This document shows positions 10,887 through 22,739 of a DNA stretch of 64,000 nt, piece by piece (position 1 is the stretch's first letter; each line of letters opens with the position of its first letter). The notes under the pieces are model-generated. The model made no database searches. It saw only the letters and a list, made by a program, of their open reading frames with translations, and was not told the DNA's origin. Source of the stretch: Henckelia pumila (Eukaryota > Streptophyta > Magnoliopsida > Lamiales > Gesneriaceae); NCBI RefSeq assembly GCF_033568475.1, contig NW_027331831.1:3720001-3784000 (forward strand), written 5' to 3'. Position numbers and translations under genes: made by a program.

Positions 10887-12413
10887 ATAATAAATTAGAC
10901 AATCTATATTCTTCGACATTAGTTACTATCTCATTAATGAAGAAATCCTTATTAGTGAAATTTTATTTAAATTTACGATACGATTACACCCCACGTCCCC
11001 ACCTAGTTCATCTTATGATATTTTTTTTTTCCTAAAATTTATGTTTTTCTCAATATTTTAATAATATTATTATAAAAGATATGTTTTTACATCTTTTAAT
11101 CCTAAAATAGTATTAAGAAAATAAAACAAGTTATTGTTTTTAAAATAATTAAATGGATTTTAAATTTACATATTTTTATATAAAAATAATGTTTCTGCAC
11201 ACGTAATTTAAGTGGTAGTTAATATTATACTAGTATACCGAAACGCATGTGTGCATAATATAATTTTAAAAATTTGAATTTATTTATAAATTAAGATAAT
11301 GGATAAAGAGATAGTGATAACTATAAATTAAGATAATGAGATAATGAGAAAATGAAGTAGAAAGTTTTTGAATGATAAATTATGTTTTTGCCTTATAAAT
11401 ATTGAATATGTTAAAAGAATGATAAGAGTAAATTTGAAAATATATTAAAATGACCAAAGTTAGTTTCTCTAGTTAATATATGTGCAAAATTTTATTTTAA
11501 TTAAACAGTAAGATATTTCGAAATAAAATTGATAATATATATTATATATACTAGCCTAAGGGCACACGCGTTGCGTGTGTAACGTAATGCACTAATATAC
11601 TTTTTTTTTGTTGTTCAATGAAGTTAATGTAATAAATTGAGTAATTGAATTATTATTTTTGATAAAAAAAATGCAACACATTCGTTCATGTAAGACATAT
11701 ATCAATCTTATAACATTAGAAAATCTTAAATTAGAGTAATTGTCAAGGGTAAAAATTTCAAAACATGACACAATTTAATCATGAAATTTTAATACTGATG
11801 GATTATGAGCTGTCAATATAACCAATTGACTAATAAAAATAATAATCTTGTAGGAAAAAACAGGACATAAAAGTGTACAAAACCTGCAAATAAAGTAGAA
11901 ATAATAAAAGTGTAGAAAAATACAGGACATGAAAGTGCACAAAACCTGCAAATAAATGAGAAACAATAAAAGTAGAAACTAAAATTTTACATGAAGTTGT
12001 AAAAGAGATTCAACAAAAATTATAGAATGAAGATAAATTGAACTAAAAACCAATTATTGTAAAACAAAATTGATACAGCTAAAGTTTATATTTTTACCAA
12101 TTTTCCTATCCGCAGATAAAAGGTAGAAACTAAAATTTTACATGAAATGATGAAAGAGAAATAGAAAAAAAAACCATAGAGGATCAACATAAGAGAATAA
12201 ATAAAACACTGTAAATAAAAATTTGATAACTAAAATAGTTAATTACAGGTTTAAGATATACAAAATTACAAATGTCAAAGAAAACAATACCATTAGATGA
12301 GGCAGGAGCTCCCTGCCCATGAGTCCACGTTTCTACTTCTTCAATACTCCATGGAATATTAAAGAAAAAAAGCAAGAAAAAGTAATAGAAATCAACGGGT
12401 GATAATAGGGAAG
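10887..12413. other. AT-rich spacer, no gene
   Basis: No supported coding sequence. Contents are a Helitron-like minus-strand end at 11550-11579 and, at about 11850-11960, two copies of a segment reading CAGGACATRAAAGTGYACAAAACCTGCAAATAAA, roughly 70 bases apart. Short hydrophobic frames here are low-complexity AT translations. Confidence 0.6.
11550..11579 (-). mobile_element. Helitron-like 3' terminus
   Basis: On the minus strand the hairpin CACACGC-AAC-GCGTGTG is followed by CCCTTAGG and CTAGT, the layout of plant Helitron 3' ends (hairpin, about 10 bases, CTRR). The element would extend to higher coordinates; its 5' end was not located. Confidence 0.55.
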
Positions 12414-12529
12414 TTCTATGATCCACCGGATGAATTTCACCCGATGGATTTGGACCGTTCATAGGGCTCGGGCCCCATTATGTGGGGCCCAGGCTATTGG
12501 CGGATGATTTCACCCGGTGCAGCATAGAA
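12414..12529. mobile_element. Small MITE-like fold-back element
   Basis: 116 bp with 16-base terminal inverted repeats (TTCTATGATCCACCGG and CCGGTGCAGCATAGAA, 14 of 16 paired) and an inner palindrome GGGCCCCATTATGTGGGGCCC. No coding capacity. Superfamily not assigned because no clear target duplication was seen. Confidence 0.5.
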
Positions 12530-12726
12530 TAAGCCGAGATAATATAATAGAGATAAATACAATGAAAAGACATGCAATTATTAAAAAAATATAAATGTTA
12601 AAATAAAAACAAATATCGCCTAAAATTCCACGAATAGTTTGTGGACGGAACGTGCATGCGACGCTAGAGCATAATATTTTTTTTGCTTATTATTATTATT
12701 AGTTTTAAAAAAATCTCGGAAAAAGG

Positions 12727-12875
12727 AAACTGCCGATATAAATATAATAATAATAATTATTATTATTATTTTAAAAAAAATATGGAAGAAACGAAACTGC
12801 CGATATAAATATAATAATAATAATTATTATTATTATTTTAAAAAAAATATGGAAGAAACGAAACTGCCGATATAA
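12727..12875. repeat. 67-bp tandem repeat upstream of BPA1-like gene
   Basis: The segment AAACTGCCGATATAAA recurs at 12727, 12794 and 12861, exactly 67 bases apart. The intervening text, including an AT palindrome of AAT/ATT triplets, is nearly identical. There are two full units and the head of a third. The array ends about 95 bases before the chosen ATG, so it lies in the promoter or 5' leader. Each unit carries a GATATAAA TATA-like box; the last one (about 12869-12876) is the best placed to be used. Confidence 0.75.
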
Positions 12876-12970
12876 ACCGTCAACGCCGTCGTTTCTAACG
12901 CATCAATATACATATCTGTGTTCCATTTTTTCCCCTCGATTAATTAATATTCTTCGGAAAGACTCATCTC

Positions 12971-15900
12971 ATGCCGGTGAGTGATGTATTCGTCTTGAGC
13001 TTTTTTTTTTTTTCCGGTCCTTCAATTTTTTTACAAATCGGATGCGTATTTCTATTCTCGTGAATGAATCGAGTTTCCGGTGTTATTTTTGTTGATGTTT
13101 TGTTTGGTGTGGAATCTGATGAAATATTTGATCTGTATTGGTTTTCGTGAAATGCTAATTTATTTTCTGCTGCGGGATGTGATGAAATTTCTGAGCGCTG
13201 TAGCTTATTTTGCCGTAGCTGGAGGTATCAAATTCGATTCTTTAATATTTCGAATAGACATGGTTAATCACGCGTATAAACTCCTGAACACTAGCACGTG
13301 CGAGGAAGGTAAGCATTTCAAAAGTTGGGAGATGTTTCCAGCTGGAATCGGATCGGATCGGATCGTATGATAGGAGGCAACATTAGTTTTCTTGCGGTAA
13401 TTTATATAAGAATTTAACCTTTGCCCTTGCACCAGGACCCTTATATATATATATTAAAAATAATAATAAAAAAGATTCAGTTGTACTTAGATATTGTACA
13501 CAAGAATGTTCCTCGTGCCTTCAATTTTGAAAAATTATTCCTTCCATTACTACCACAATGTGTGATGTTAGCTGCAAAGTTTTTATTTTTGTGATGCATT
13601 TGCGGTGATGGTTACCTAGTTTTGTTATCAAGTTATTTTACTCTGTGATTGAACTTCAGATTGATGACTTATTAGCAGAGACTGTAGTTGATGTGGGTTT
13701 CAAAGTTGCTAAACATTTCATTAGCAATGCTATGCTGGTTTCCTCTTGTTCACTTTTGACTGATTTGAATTCAAGAAGCAAAGTTTTTAGAGCATTGTAT
13801 TGTGCGTTTAATTTTTTGAGGCTTTGTCGGCCTTGGCGAAATTGAGTTGTTAGCTTCAACTTTTACTCTCTCGATGGATTTCAAGTGAATTACAATCGAT
13901 GATCACGAGTATCTGAATGGCAAATTGTGTACTTTGAATCGAGGCAATGGTTTGTTTATATCTTGCTCAAGTTACCGTTTTCTGTTTTTATTTAACTATT
14001 AAATTAAAGTATGTTTATGCGTAGATAAATGACATTCGATTAAATTTCTAAGTTATAACTGAATGGTGCTCATATAATATATATATATATATATTTAAAA
14101 AAAAAGAAACAGTGTGGATAAAAAAAGAAACAATGGTTTGATGGGAGTCAGTCACTCTACCTATTAATAACCCATACATTTAGACCCTTTTTAGACACGG
14201 GTTTTTAGTCACATTTATTGATTCACTCATGTACAAGTCAAGCACCTAGATTTCGACCTCTACATTGACGTGTTACCCATGTTCTTGTTCTGCATAAGAT
14301 TTGGAGACGAGTGGATAGTTTTACCATGACATCTTTTATGCTAATTTTGTATTGATGATATACTGAAAAATGATTCCTCTTATTGATGAACCCGCCCTTT
14401 TGCATGCATATAAACCAACTTGTGTGTAGTGTGGATATTGGTGCAGAATGCTGTTCTCGTGTATAAGTATTCCCCTTTCTTTGAATAAAAAACCCCGAAA
14501 ATTTTATCAACTTGTCAATGCTTGCTTTATTTTTATGCAATAGATAACAACTGTCAAGGTCTGCAATCTCTCTCTGGGAGCATCTGAACGTGATGTTCAA
14601 GAGTTCTTTTCTTTCTCTGGTGATATCCACTATGTTGAAATGCGAAGGTTTGCTCTCTTGTTTTGTTTCCTCTTCTCTTAAAGTTCTAACTGCTTTCTCA
14701 TATCGACTTTTCTTTTTGGCTCAGTGATACAGAGCGATCACAAATCGCTTTTGTGACCTTTAAGGATGCACAGGGAGCAGAGACAGCAGTTCTTCTTTCG
14801 GTGATTTCTCTAAGTCATATATTCAATTATTTGGGTTCATTCTTCAACCTATTCTGTTTGTGGAGTATTTTGGGCTACTGCCTTTTTCAGTTTTGTTCGT
14901 TTTTCATGGTTGATCATTCTTCTCCAGTTCCGATTGAGAAACAAATACTAGACTGTAAGGAATAGGGCTTATAGTCTCAAGCAGAAGCTATCTTTCTGGT
15001 AAACTTTAGTAGAACGAAGTTTCATAGGATATATATGTAATAGCGATTATTTCTTTGATAACATATATGTTTAGTTGTGAACTTTTCGTTCTCATTGGTC
15101 TAATTAGATTTGCTCTTGTTTTATTTTTATCTATTGCAATTTGCATTGTCATCTTCCACCATTCCATAGTGGACTTTTCCCAAGCAAAATGTTAAAATCA
15201 AACTTTCGTTAGAGGCAATGGATGAGTTTTCATCTCCATGCTTTTCTGGAAAGCAATATTCTTGGTTCCAATTCTCTTGTGCATCCAATCAGAAATCTCA
15301 TTGAACGATTTTGTTCAAATTACTCTCAGGGGGCTACAATCGTTGATATGACTGTAACAGTTACTCTGGATCCAGATTACACCCTTCCTCCAGCTGCTTC
15401 TGCACCACCGCAGGTGATAAATTTTTGACATAGTTTATGTTTACACTCGATGGTCTTCTTACTCGATGTTGCCTGCGACTGTACAGCCATCTGATAAAAA
15501 AACTGAAGGTGGTCAAGAATCTGCTTTGCGAAAGGCTGAGGATGTTGTAAGCAGCATGCTTGCAAAGGGTTATAACTTAGGCAAAGAGTCTGTTAACAAA
15601 GCAAAGGCATTTGATGAGAAGCTTCAATTGACTTCTACAGCCAGTGCTAAAGTGGCTTCATTGGATAAAAAGATCGGACTGTCTGAGAAGATAAGTATTG
15701 GTACTTCAATTGTTAATGATAAAGTTCGGGAAGTAGATGAGAAACTCCAAGTCTCTGAGAAAGCAAAATCTGCATTCACCGCTGCTGAGCAGACAGTTAG
15801 CAGTGCTGGATCTGCCATTATGAAGAACAGGTACATACTTACTGGTGCTACATGGGTGACAGGCGCTTTTAACAGAGTCACTAAAGCAGCGGGGGAAGTA

Positions 15901-16062
15901 GGCCAAATGACTAAGGAGAAAGTGGGAAATGCTGAAGATGAACAAAGAAGAAACACGGCCGATGACTTTACTCAAGTTCATTCACCTGAGTTGCGTAAAG
16001 TCTCAGATTCTGGAGAGCAACAGCCTTCCAAACCTGCTCCAGCACAAGGTTTAATCCTCTAA
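12971..16062 (+). CDS. BPA1-like RRM protein (binding partner of ACD11 family)
   Basis: Five coding exons: 12971-12976, 14544-14647, 14725-14800, 15330-15413, 15487-16062; all junctions are GT-AG and in phase, giving 281 residues. Residues 3-77 form an RRM (RNP2-like VKVCNL at 6-11, RNP1-like QIAFVTFK at 43-50), followed by a Pro/Ala linker and a Lys/Ala/Glu-rich helical tail with the segment ILTGATWVTGAFNRVTKAA, a hallmark of this plant family. Known members bind the sphingolipid transfer protein ACD11 and modulate cell death and defence. Exon 1 holds only Met-Pro before a 1.57-kb intron; this start is inferred from the donor ATGCCG|GTGAGT and from family practice. The last four exons are secure, the first less so. 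Intron 1 shows nothing else recognisable. Confidence 0.88.
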
Positions 16063-16957
16063 TATGCTGCTTCGATATGTGCTTTCGCGTACATTGATCC
16101 CAGACATTTCTTGTTACTGTATTTTATTAGCTGTTATTATAGTGACGTTTGACAATTTTAGTGAAAGTGTTGAATCTTAAAAATGGGATGTTTTACATGG
16201 GAAGGTATTTTATTTCCCAGGGTCTTGTTCGTAGTTTTGCATCATGTCTAAAGTAGCTAAAAATGATGAGAGGTTATAAACTAAATCAGTTTCTTGAATT
16301 TTCTACCATGATTTCTGGAACGAACTTGTTCCTGATGATAAGGGGCTGGCTATCTCCTGCCATTTGCATGTATTTAGTCTTGAAATATCACCAGAGCTCC
16401 GGTACAATTGTTCCGCAAGATGTACTTTGAATATTCATATTCGAGGTTATCGAACTTCAATCGGGATTGAACATGTTCAAAACTGATGGCGAACTGGATA
16501 TGTTGAAATCTTGATGTAATTGATGCAAACCACAATACGAGGGAGAGATATTTCTAGTTCAACTGGCTAGATGGCCATAGCTCGATCTACGCTTGAACTT
16601 TACACACGCAATTTACTACTTGCCGCTGTTGGGTGACATGGATATACATAGTTTATATATGTTATATAATAATACATATTAAAATCGTCCTTTTAATTTA
16701 TTTATTATTTATTTTAAAAAATCTTTTTGGTATCTGAGATATTTGCCAACTAGTATGCTTTTACACGTGTACATCTTAATTGTTGTTTTAACTAAAAAAA
16801 TGGTAAATGATTTAAAAATCTCTACCAACCCTTCAAACTTTATCTTAACTTTTTAACCACAATTTTTTTTATTTCAACTTCCTAATGGTCCCCATTTTTT
16901 AATTAAATATTATTTAGCAACTAATCTTTTGTACGTGACATTGTTAACCTATCGAAA
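16063..16957. other. 3' flank of BPA1-like gene, no further gene
   Basis: The first part should contain the 3' UTR of the gene ending at 16062. From about 16630 the sequence is AT-rich with no coding signal, up to the LTR edge at 16958. Confidence 0.6.
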
Positions 16958-19942
16958 TGAAACATCATAAAATTCCTACTGAATTTTTTTTTAACTCTTT
17001 AACTATAAAATAATGAATATATATATATATATATGCCCATACATATATATATCGTACTTAAAAATAACTTTACTTAATTTAAAATACATATACACAATAA
17101 ATACAATAATAGAACACACATGCAATTAAATACTTAAAATTAATTACTAGATAATAATTTATAAGAATGTCATAATGAAGTTCCTAAATAATATTTTTTT
17201 CACCAAAAATTCATGCAAACTTAGAAAATAAATACTTAAATCTAAAACTTATGCACATACTAAAAATCTATAATAATAAAACATATGCGAAAATAAATGT
17301 TCTAGTCTCAACATAAAAATCATCTTAGAGCAATGGTCACGGGTTCTAGCTGCCTGGATACTCATACGCCCTCGCCGCCAGTCAGGAACACATTATTCTT
17401 ATTGAAATTTTGCTCACCTGCACAATTTAATTATAGTGAGCCTAGAGGCTCAGCACGTTCTATCCTTACATAACAAAATGAAACCACACACAAGCACGCA
17501 TCATATAAAATACGTGAATAATAATTATACGTGCATGATCTTAAAAATATATGCATATAAACATGAATAAATTATAATGCTTCATCATCATGCTAAACAT
17601 AAACATCATATTTAATGAATCTCATAAAATATCTTATCATAATTTCTTAGTTCTCAACAGGTCGTATCCATGTCGGTGCCATCATACTAAGCGATTGATC
17701 AATCTATAAACCAACGTACGCGGCGGTGGGGTTTTCACCTCTGTGCTGCCACTTCACCAGCCCTCTCAGCTGGATCCATAAGCTCATCATACTTATACAT
17801 CATTAGGAAGGTCACCGGGACCAGGTATCCTGGCCTCCAACCACATCACTTTCCACCTTCACTTCAACTTCCATAAAAATATATTTTTCTTAACATGCAT
17901 TTAAAATTATCATAAAAATTCTTACATGATGCATGAACTTAAAAATTCTCATTTATTTTTTTATTTTCATGAAAATTTGCCCGTAAATATATATTTAATT
18001 TATTTTCTTAAAAATCATACTTATAAATCTAATAAAAATGCATGCATGAATTAAATATATATTTACGGACATTTATTATTCCAAGGACTTGTTCGAGCTG
18101 CTAACCACTAGACTTAAACTCAAAAATTCATAGACTGACTCAAAAACCCAAAAGCCCAACCTAACCTGGTCCAATAATTCTCATGGATCACACGGCCCAT
18201 GACAAATTAATGGGCTAACTTTCATAATTATTAAAGTCCATTAAATTAGTCCAATTAATTAATTAACAAAACCCAAACCCAAACCCATTAATTAATAATT
18301 TAAACTCTTAATTAAAATAAAATACTCCAGCCCAATTAATAAAAATCTAGACCCGAACTAAAATTAATTTGACCCATCAAGACATGACCTGACCCGGACC
18401 CGGACCCGGACCCGGACCCAAGACCCAAGCCCGGCCCACCTAAACAACCCATAACCCGAAATACTAATAAAAAAAAGAAACCCAATTACCCAACCCAATC
18501 ACGTACAGACTCCCCCATGCTCTTTACTATCGGCCATGTAGCAGCAGGCTTTATGGCCTGCTGCCGACAATCTCCGGCCACCGAATGGCCGGAGCTCTAT
18601 CGCCCAGACGTAGCCCACGTCTGGGAGGTTTCAACGAACCAAGCCTCGCCTTGAACCGATCCCTACACCGCCCTAGCGACCCATGATTCGGGAATCCCGA
18701 AACTGCCGCGATTTGCTACTATCAACCCTTAACCATATGCTGCTTGACTCACGCCCAGCCCCTTCTCCTGCCTTCTCCAAGACCGAGCCACCCTCTAGAC
18801 CAGCCCCTAAGGACCCTAACTCGAACCCTTAGCCCTCGGTCCATCCCTGGTCCGATCAAAGACTAGCATGTAGAACCCGATTCCAAGTTCCCCCAACCTG
18901 CTGCTGCGTGGCCTGCACATCCGAGGAGCCACGCCCAGCCATGGTTCCAGCCCTCTACAAGGTCGAAACCCCACACCAAACCAACCCAAAGGACTCTAGA
19001 TAGGACTCCAAACCAGTAGGTAGCAGTCTCGAACATCCATGCAAGAAAATCAAGTCAAAAATCGTGTCATCTCACTCAAAAACGTAAATCATGCATGACT
19101 ATGAAAAAATATGATTCAAATGTGAATAACACATACATTAACAGATCACTCATGCTTAAAACAGTGTATATGATTTAAACGGTGGCCAAGAATAGATTCG
19201 AAACGTGCCTTGAAGAAGATTTGGACAAACAAAGAAATCGACGCGTATCGGGCTCGCCGGGATGAACGGCTTGAAAATTCCTTGCCGAAAAAACCTCAAG
19301 AAAAATCGTGTGTGCTGTGTTCTCTGAAATAGAACGTGAGAGATGGGGAAGAAGGATGAGGGAGGCGGCTTAGAGAGTTTAAGCGTGAGATAGGGTAGAT
19401 CTTTTGTTTTTTAAAGATAATCTGGGTTTAATAAATGAATAGATAATTAAGATAAATATATACTCTAAAATATAGAATTTTAAAACTTTTAAATACAATA
19501 TAAATCTGATTTTTAAACCTTAAATTCCGAAATTATAATTAATGGGATTTTTAAAGCTTAATAAAAGTCATTAAAATGACTTATTTTGGGTAAAAAACGG
19601 ACCTATAAATATACACATATATAAATACCATAGTTTTCTTCAAATTATACCTTAAAATAATATTTTAACGCTCCTAAAAATCTCATAAAATATTTTGGGT
19701 GAAAACATGTCGTCCGTCCACGGTCCCGCCTACGCGATCATAAAATAAACTTTCTCAAATAAATTCATAAATCACATCATACAGATTTAAATGTCGAAGA
19801 AAAATATTTTAAACATGCAAATAAATAGTATAATTCACATAATAACTCATAAAATAATTTAACCCATTTTCACATTATTTTAAAATTATTAAATCTCCTA
19901 GTTATGCATGCGGGTTTACGTAGCAAATTTCCGGACGTTACA
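16958..19942 (-). repeat. LTR (3') of the non-autonomous element
   Basis: 2985 bp, plus strand TGAAACATCATAAAA to CCGGACGTTACA. It contains a CCGGAC hexamer microsatellite (about 18390-18420), the GTGAGCCTAGAGGC block at 17436-17449 and the GC block at 19711-19739. Confidence 0.8.
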
Positions 19943-20465
19943 ATTCTCTCCCCCTTAAATGGAATTTCGTCCTCGAAATTTGATTTAACTTAGTCGTCTA
20001 ATAACACATGACTAAAATTTTTCAAAACTAATTTTCAAACTTAAATCCCAAAAACATAACTTAATTTGCAGATCTAAAATTCCACTTAAATCTCAAAAAT
20101 CCTAACTTGTCAATCTTAAATATAAAAATCATAACTTAATCTACAAATCTAAATGTCAAACTTACATCTCATAATTATCAAACTTAGTTTTCTCTAAACG
20201 TATATCATTCTATTCATCTTTGTGTGTAACACGTACGTCTCAGAGACAATGTAATTTCCATAAATTCCCCCACATAATCGCATTGCATAACTAAGTGTTT
20301 TTAACTTTAAGAATGTCATAACTTAAAATTCTCATTTTCATAAATCATTAAAACAAAAATCATGTGTCCCATGCATAAAATATAATTTAAAACATTTAAA
20401 ACTTACAGACTGGCAGTGCGGCTTCTGAGCTCCGAGCAGCAGGCTAGTCACCCTCCAAGGACCAT

Positions 20466-20478
20466 GGCTTTGATACCA
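20466..20478 (-). other. Primer binding site, tRNA-Met-like
   Basis: Minus strand TGGTATCAAAGCC, two bases from the LTR start TGAAACATCC at 20481. It is one base off the usual TGGTATCAGAGCC. Confidence 0.75.
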
Positions 20479-20480
20479 AA

Positions 20481-20535
20481 TGAAACATCCTAAAACTCCT
20501 ACTGAATTTTTTTTAACTCTTTAACTATAAAATAA

Positions 20536-20585
<50 letters not shown>

Positions 20586-21321
20586 CATACATATATATGT
20601 CGTACTTAAAAATAACTTTACTTAATTTAAAATACATATACACAATAAATACAATAATAGAACACACATGCAATTAAATACTTAAAATTAATTACTAGAT
20701 AATAATTTATAAGAATGTCATAATAAAGTTCCTAAATAATATTTCTTTGACCAAAAATTCATGAAAATTTGCCCGTGAATATATATTTAATTTATTTTCT
20801 TAAAAATCATACTTATAAATCTAATAAAAATGCATGCATGAATTAAATATATATTTATGGACATTTATTATTCCAAGAACTTGTTCGAGCTACTGACCAC
20901 TAGACTTAAACTCAAAAATTCCTAGACTGACTCAAAAACCCAAAAACCCAACCTGACCTGGTCCAATAATTTACATGGATCACACGGCCATGACAAATTA
21001 ATGGGCTCACTTTCATAATTATTAAAGCCCATTAAATTAGTCCAATTAATTAATTAACAAAACCCAAACCCAAACCCATTAATTAATAATTTAAACTCTT
21101 AATTAAAATAAAATACTCCAGCCCAATTAATAAAAATCTAGACCCGAACTAAAATTAATTTGACCCATCAAGACGTGACCTGACCCGGACCCGGACCCAA
21201 GACCCAAGCCCGGCCCACCTAAACAACCCATAACCCGAAATACTAATAAAAAAAAGAAACCCAATTACCCAACCCAATCACGTACAGACTCCCCCCCATG
21301 CTCTTTACTATCGGCCATGTA
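20481..21321 (-). repeat. Incomplete second LTR (5') of the non-autonomous element
   Basis: Begins TGAAACATCCTAAAA and repeats parts of 16958-19942, including a longer (AT)n run at about 20540-20582. Similarity stops near 21321, where a GGGTCGGG-rich repeat starts. Confidence 0.75.
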
Positions 21322-21750
21322 GCTAGGGTGGGCGTCGGGTCGGGTTCCTCGGGTTCGGGTAGTTTGGGTCGGGTACCCGAACTTTTCGGATAGTAAAAAT
21401 ACTACCCGAACCCGAAATTTATTATGCACTACCCGACCATTCGGTTACCCGAAAAAGTCGGGTAGTTTCGGGTACCCGAAATTTATAACCAAGAAACAGA
21501 AAAGAGCCATTGCACTCCCTCAATTCTTCCCTTTTGAGTTTTAATATAATATATATGTATAAATTAATATATATATATATATATGTGTGTGCCATAATTA
21601 TTTTATAAATATATAATATATATAGGTCGGGTACCCGAATAAATTTTGGGTAGAAACTTGTCTACCCGACACCAACCCGAACACAAATAATCGGGTTCGG
21701 GTAATTACCCCATAAGGGTAGAAACTTGTCTACCCCCCACCAACCCGAAG
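21322..21750. mobile_element. hAT-like non-autonomous relic, GGGTCGGG-rich
   Basis: Starts TAGGGTGGGCGTCGGG, a terminus like those of short plant hAT derivatives, and is full of inverted GGGTACCCGAA / TTCGGGTACCC segments. It ends in (A/C)CCCACCAACCCGAA text near 21750. Boundaries and target duplication are not clear, so the superfamily is tentative. Confidence 0.4.
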
Positions 21751-21759
21751 TTTAATGAA

Positions 21760-22146
21760 TCATTCTTTATTGAGATCTAATGTCTCTGCTGCAATTCTCA
21801 TAGCTGACGTCCAATCATCTATAAGATTCTCTCTGTTTTTGTAGTCCAAAACATCAAGGTTTAACATAACCCCATAAGGATGTATCGGGTCTAAAACAGT
21901 TTTTCCATAAGGAGTTTGATGTAGTGGTATTTTACTCCTTCTTGATCTAGTTCTTGCTGGATGTGAATTTTCTCCCACATGGAACTCACTATGTGGTTCT
22001 TCTGTTTTTACCACATATCTTGGGGGATTTTTCATGGGTTGTTCACCCTCAGGGAAATTCATTTTTAGATCTACAACTTTGAGATTCGCAAAAGAATCCG
22101 CAAGATCTTGTAGATCCTCGAGATTTAATCTTTCTAAAGTAGTCAT
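21760..22146 (-). CDS. Unrecognised 128-aa ORF of the putative viral fossil
   Basis: Begins MTTLERLNLEDLQDLADSF. It has a proline-rich middle, a basic cluster (RTRSRRSK) and a C-terminal block with aromatic and acidic residues (DYKNRENLIDDWTSAMRIA). It starts at the stop of the coiled-coil frame. No family recognised. Confidence 0.35.
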   Translation of the reverse strand: MTTLERLNLEDLQDLADSFANLKVVDLKMNFPEGEQPMKNPPRYVVKTEEPHSEFHVGENSHPARTRSRRSKIPLHQTPYGKTVLDPIHPYGVMLNLDVLDYKNRENLIDDWTSAMRIAAETLDLNKE

Positions 22147-22517
22147 CAGATAGTGTTTTTCTCTGATTTTGCTTTTATAAGATTAATCATCATTTCATCA
22201 TTAGTTAAAGGTTTTTGAACCATTTTGGTTTTACCTTTCTGATGTAACAAAGGTTCGATACCAAACGAGAGTGGTAACCTTCCTCCTGTATTTCCTTTTC
22301 TAGAACCAGAAGTATGTTCTAGGTTTAGGATTTTATTTTTAAGATCCTTTAGAGTTCCAAGAATTTCTTCTTGTTTCTTAAGGATTTCTTCAATTTGCCG
22401 AGATATTTTATACAACTGATTGCTGCAATATTGTATCGTCTTTTGAATTTCTCTAAGATCTCCGGAGAGTTTAGAGGAATCTGGGGTAATCTCTAAAAAT
22501 TTAGAGTTAGAAATCAT
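22146..22517 (-). CDS. Coiled-coil ORF of the putative viral fossil
   Basis: 123 residues. About residues 15-70 form a Lys/Glu/Ile/Leu-rich heptad pattern (IQKTIQYCSNQLYKISRQ, IEEILKKQEEILGTLKDL), predicted coiled coil by eye, followed by a basic Gly/Arg tail. I do not recognise a named family. The short overlap of its end with the next frame favours a compact viral layout. Confidence 0.4.
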   Translation of the reverse strand: MISNSKFLEITPDSSKLSGDLREIQKTIQYCSNQLYKISRQIEEILKKQEEILGTLKDLKNKILNLEHTSGSRKGNTGGRLPLSFGIEPLLHQKGKTKMVQKPLTNDEMMINLIKAKSEKNTI

Positions 22518-22739
22518 TTTTCTTTATCTCTTCAAAATTGAGAGCATTAGTCGCAACCTGTTGTAAGTAATCTATTGTAAATAGATTAACTTGTTTATAG
22601 GATTTTGTATGAATAAAACCCTCTTGATTCAAACCTTCGTTTGAAGTCATCTTTTTGTAAAATCTTCTCATCAACAAAGAAAAGCATGAATTAACGAATA
22701 ATATTATGTCTGAATAATTAACCTAAAGCTTTGATACCA

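Larger units (their letters stand above)
16958..21321 (-). mobile_element. Long-LTR element with minimal internal region (chromovirus-derived)
   Basis: One full LTR (16958-19942), a short internal region (19943-20480) and an incomplete second LTR (20481 to about 21321). Purine-tract text next to the first LTR (plus-strand ATTCTCTCCCCCTTAAAT) and a primer site at 20466-20478 set the minus orientation. LTR ends, the purine tract and the GC-rich blocks resemble the chromoviruses at 1-4034 and 45521-55478. The internal region has no gag or pol, so the element is non-autonomous and broken. The LTRs differ by about 1-3% where compared, suggesting an insertion of moderate age. Confidence 0.8.
21760..22739 (-). 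mobile_element. Possible endogenous pararetrovirus fragment (Caulimoviridae-like)
   Basis: On the minus strand a tRNA-Met primer-like site (22728-22739; TGGTATCAAAGCTTTAGGTT as extended) is followed by three short frames: 22507-22650 (47 aa), 22146-22517 (123 aa) and 21760-22146 (128 aa). Each frame overlaps the next by a few bases (TGATG at the last junction), as in badnavirus-type genomes. The 123-aa product is mostly charged heptad-like helix (about 15-70), as in virion-associated proteins. The 128-aa product ends in a region with YGKTVLDPIHPYG. No LTR edge abuts the primer site. No reverse transcriptase is in view, so this is a fragment. An unusual LTR element is the alternative. Confidence 0.4.

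Noticed and set aside
11226-11260. ACTAGTATACC followed by CGCATGTGTGC as another minus-strand Helitron end
   Set aside because: The hairpin does not pair well and the spacer is irregular; too decayed to call.
14238-14630. 130-residue minus-strand ORF
   Set aside because: Antisense to intron 1 and exon 2 of the BPA1-like gene; the plus-strand RRM explains the sequence.
20540-20582. Long (AT)n run as a possible origin or matrix attachment site
   Set aside because: A simple microsatellite inside an LTR; a shorter version is in the partner LTR at about 17015, so it is ordinary repeat expansion.
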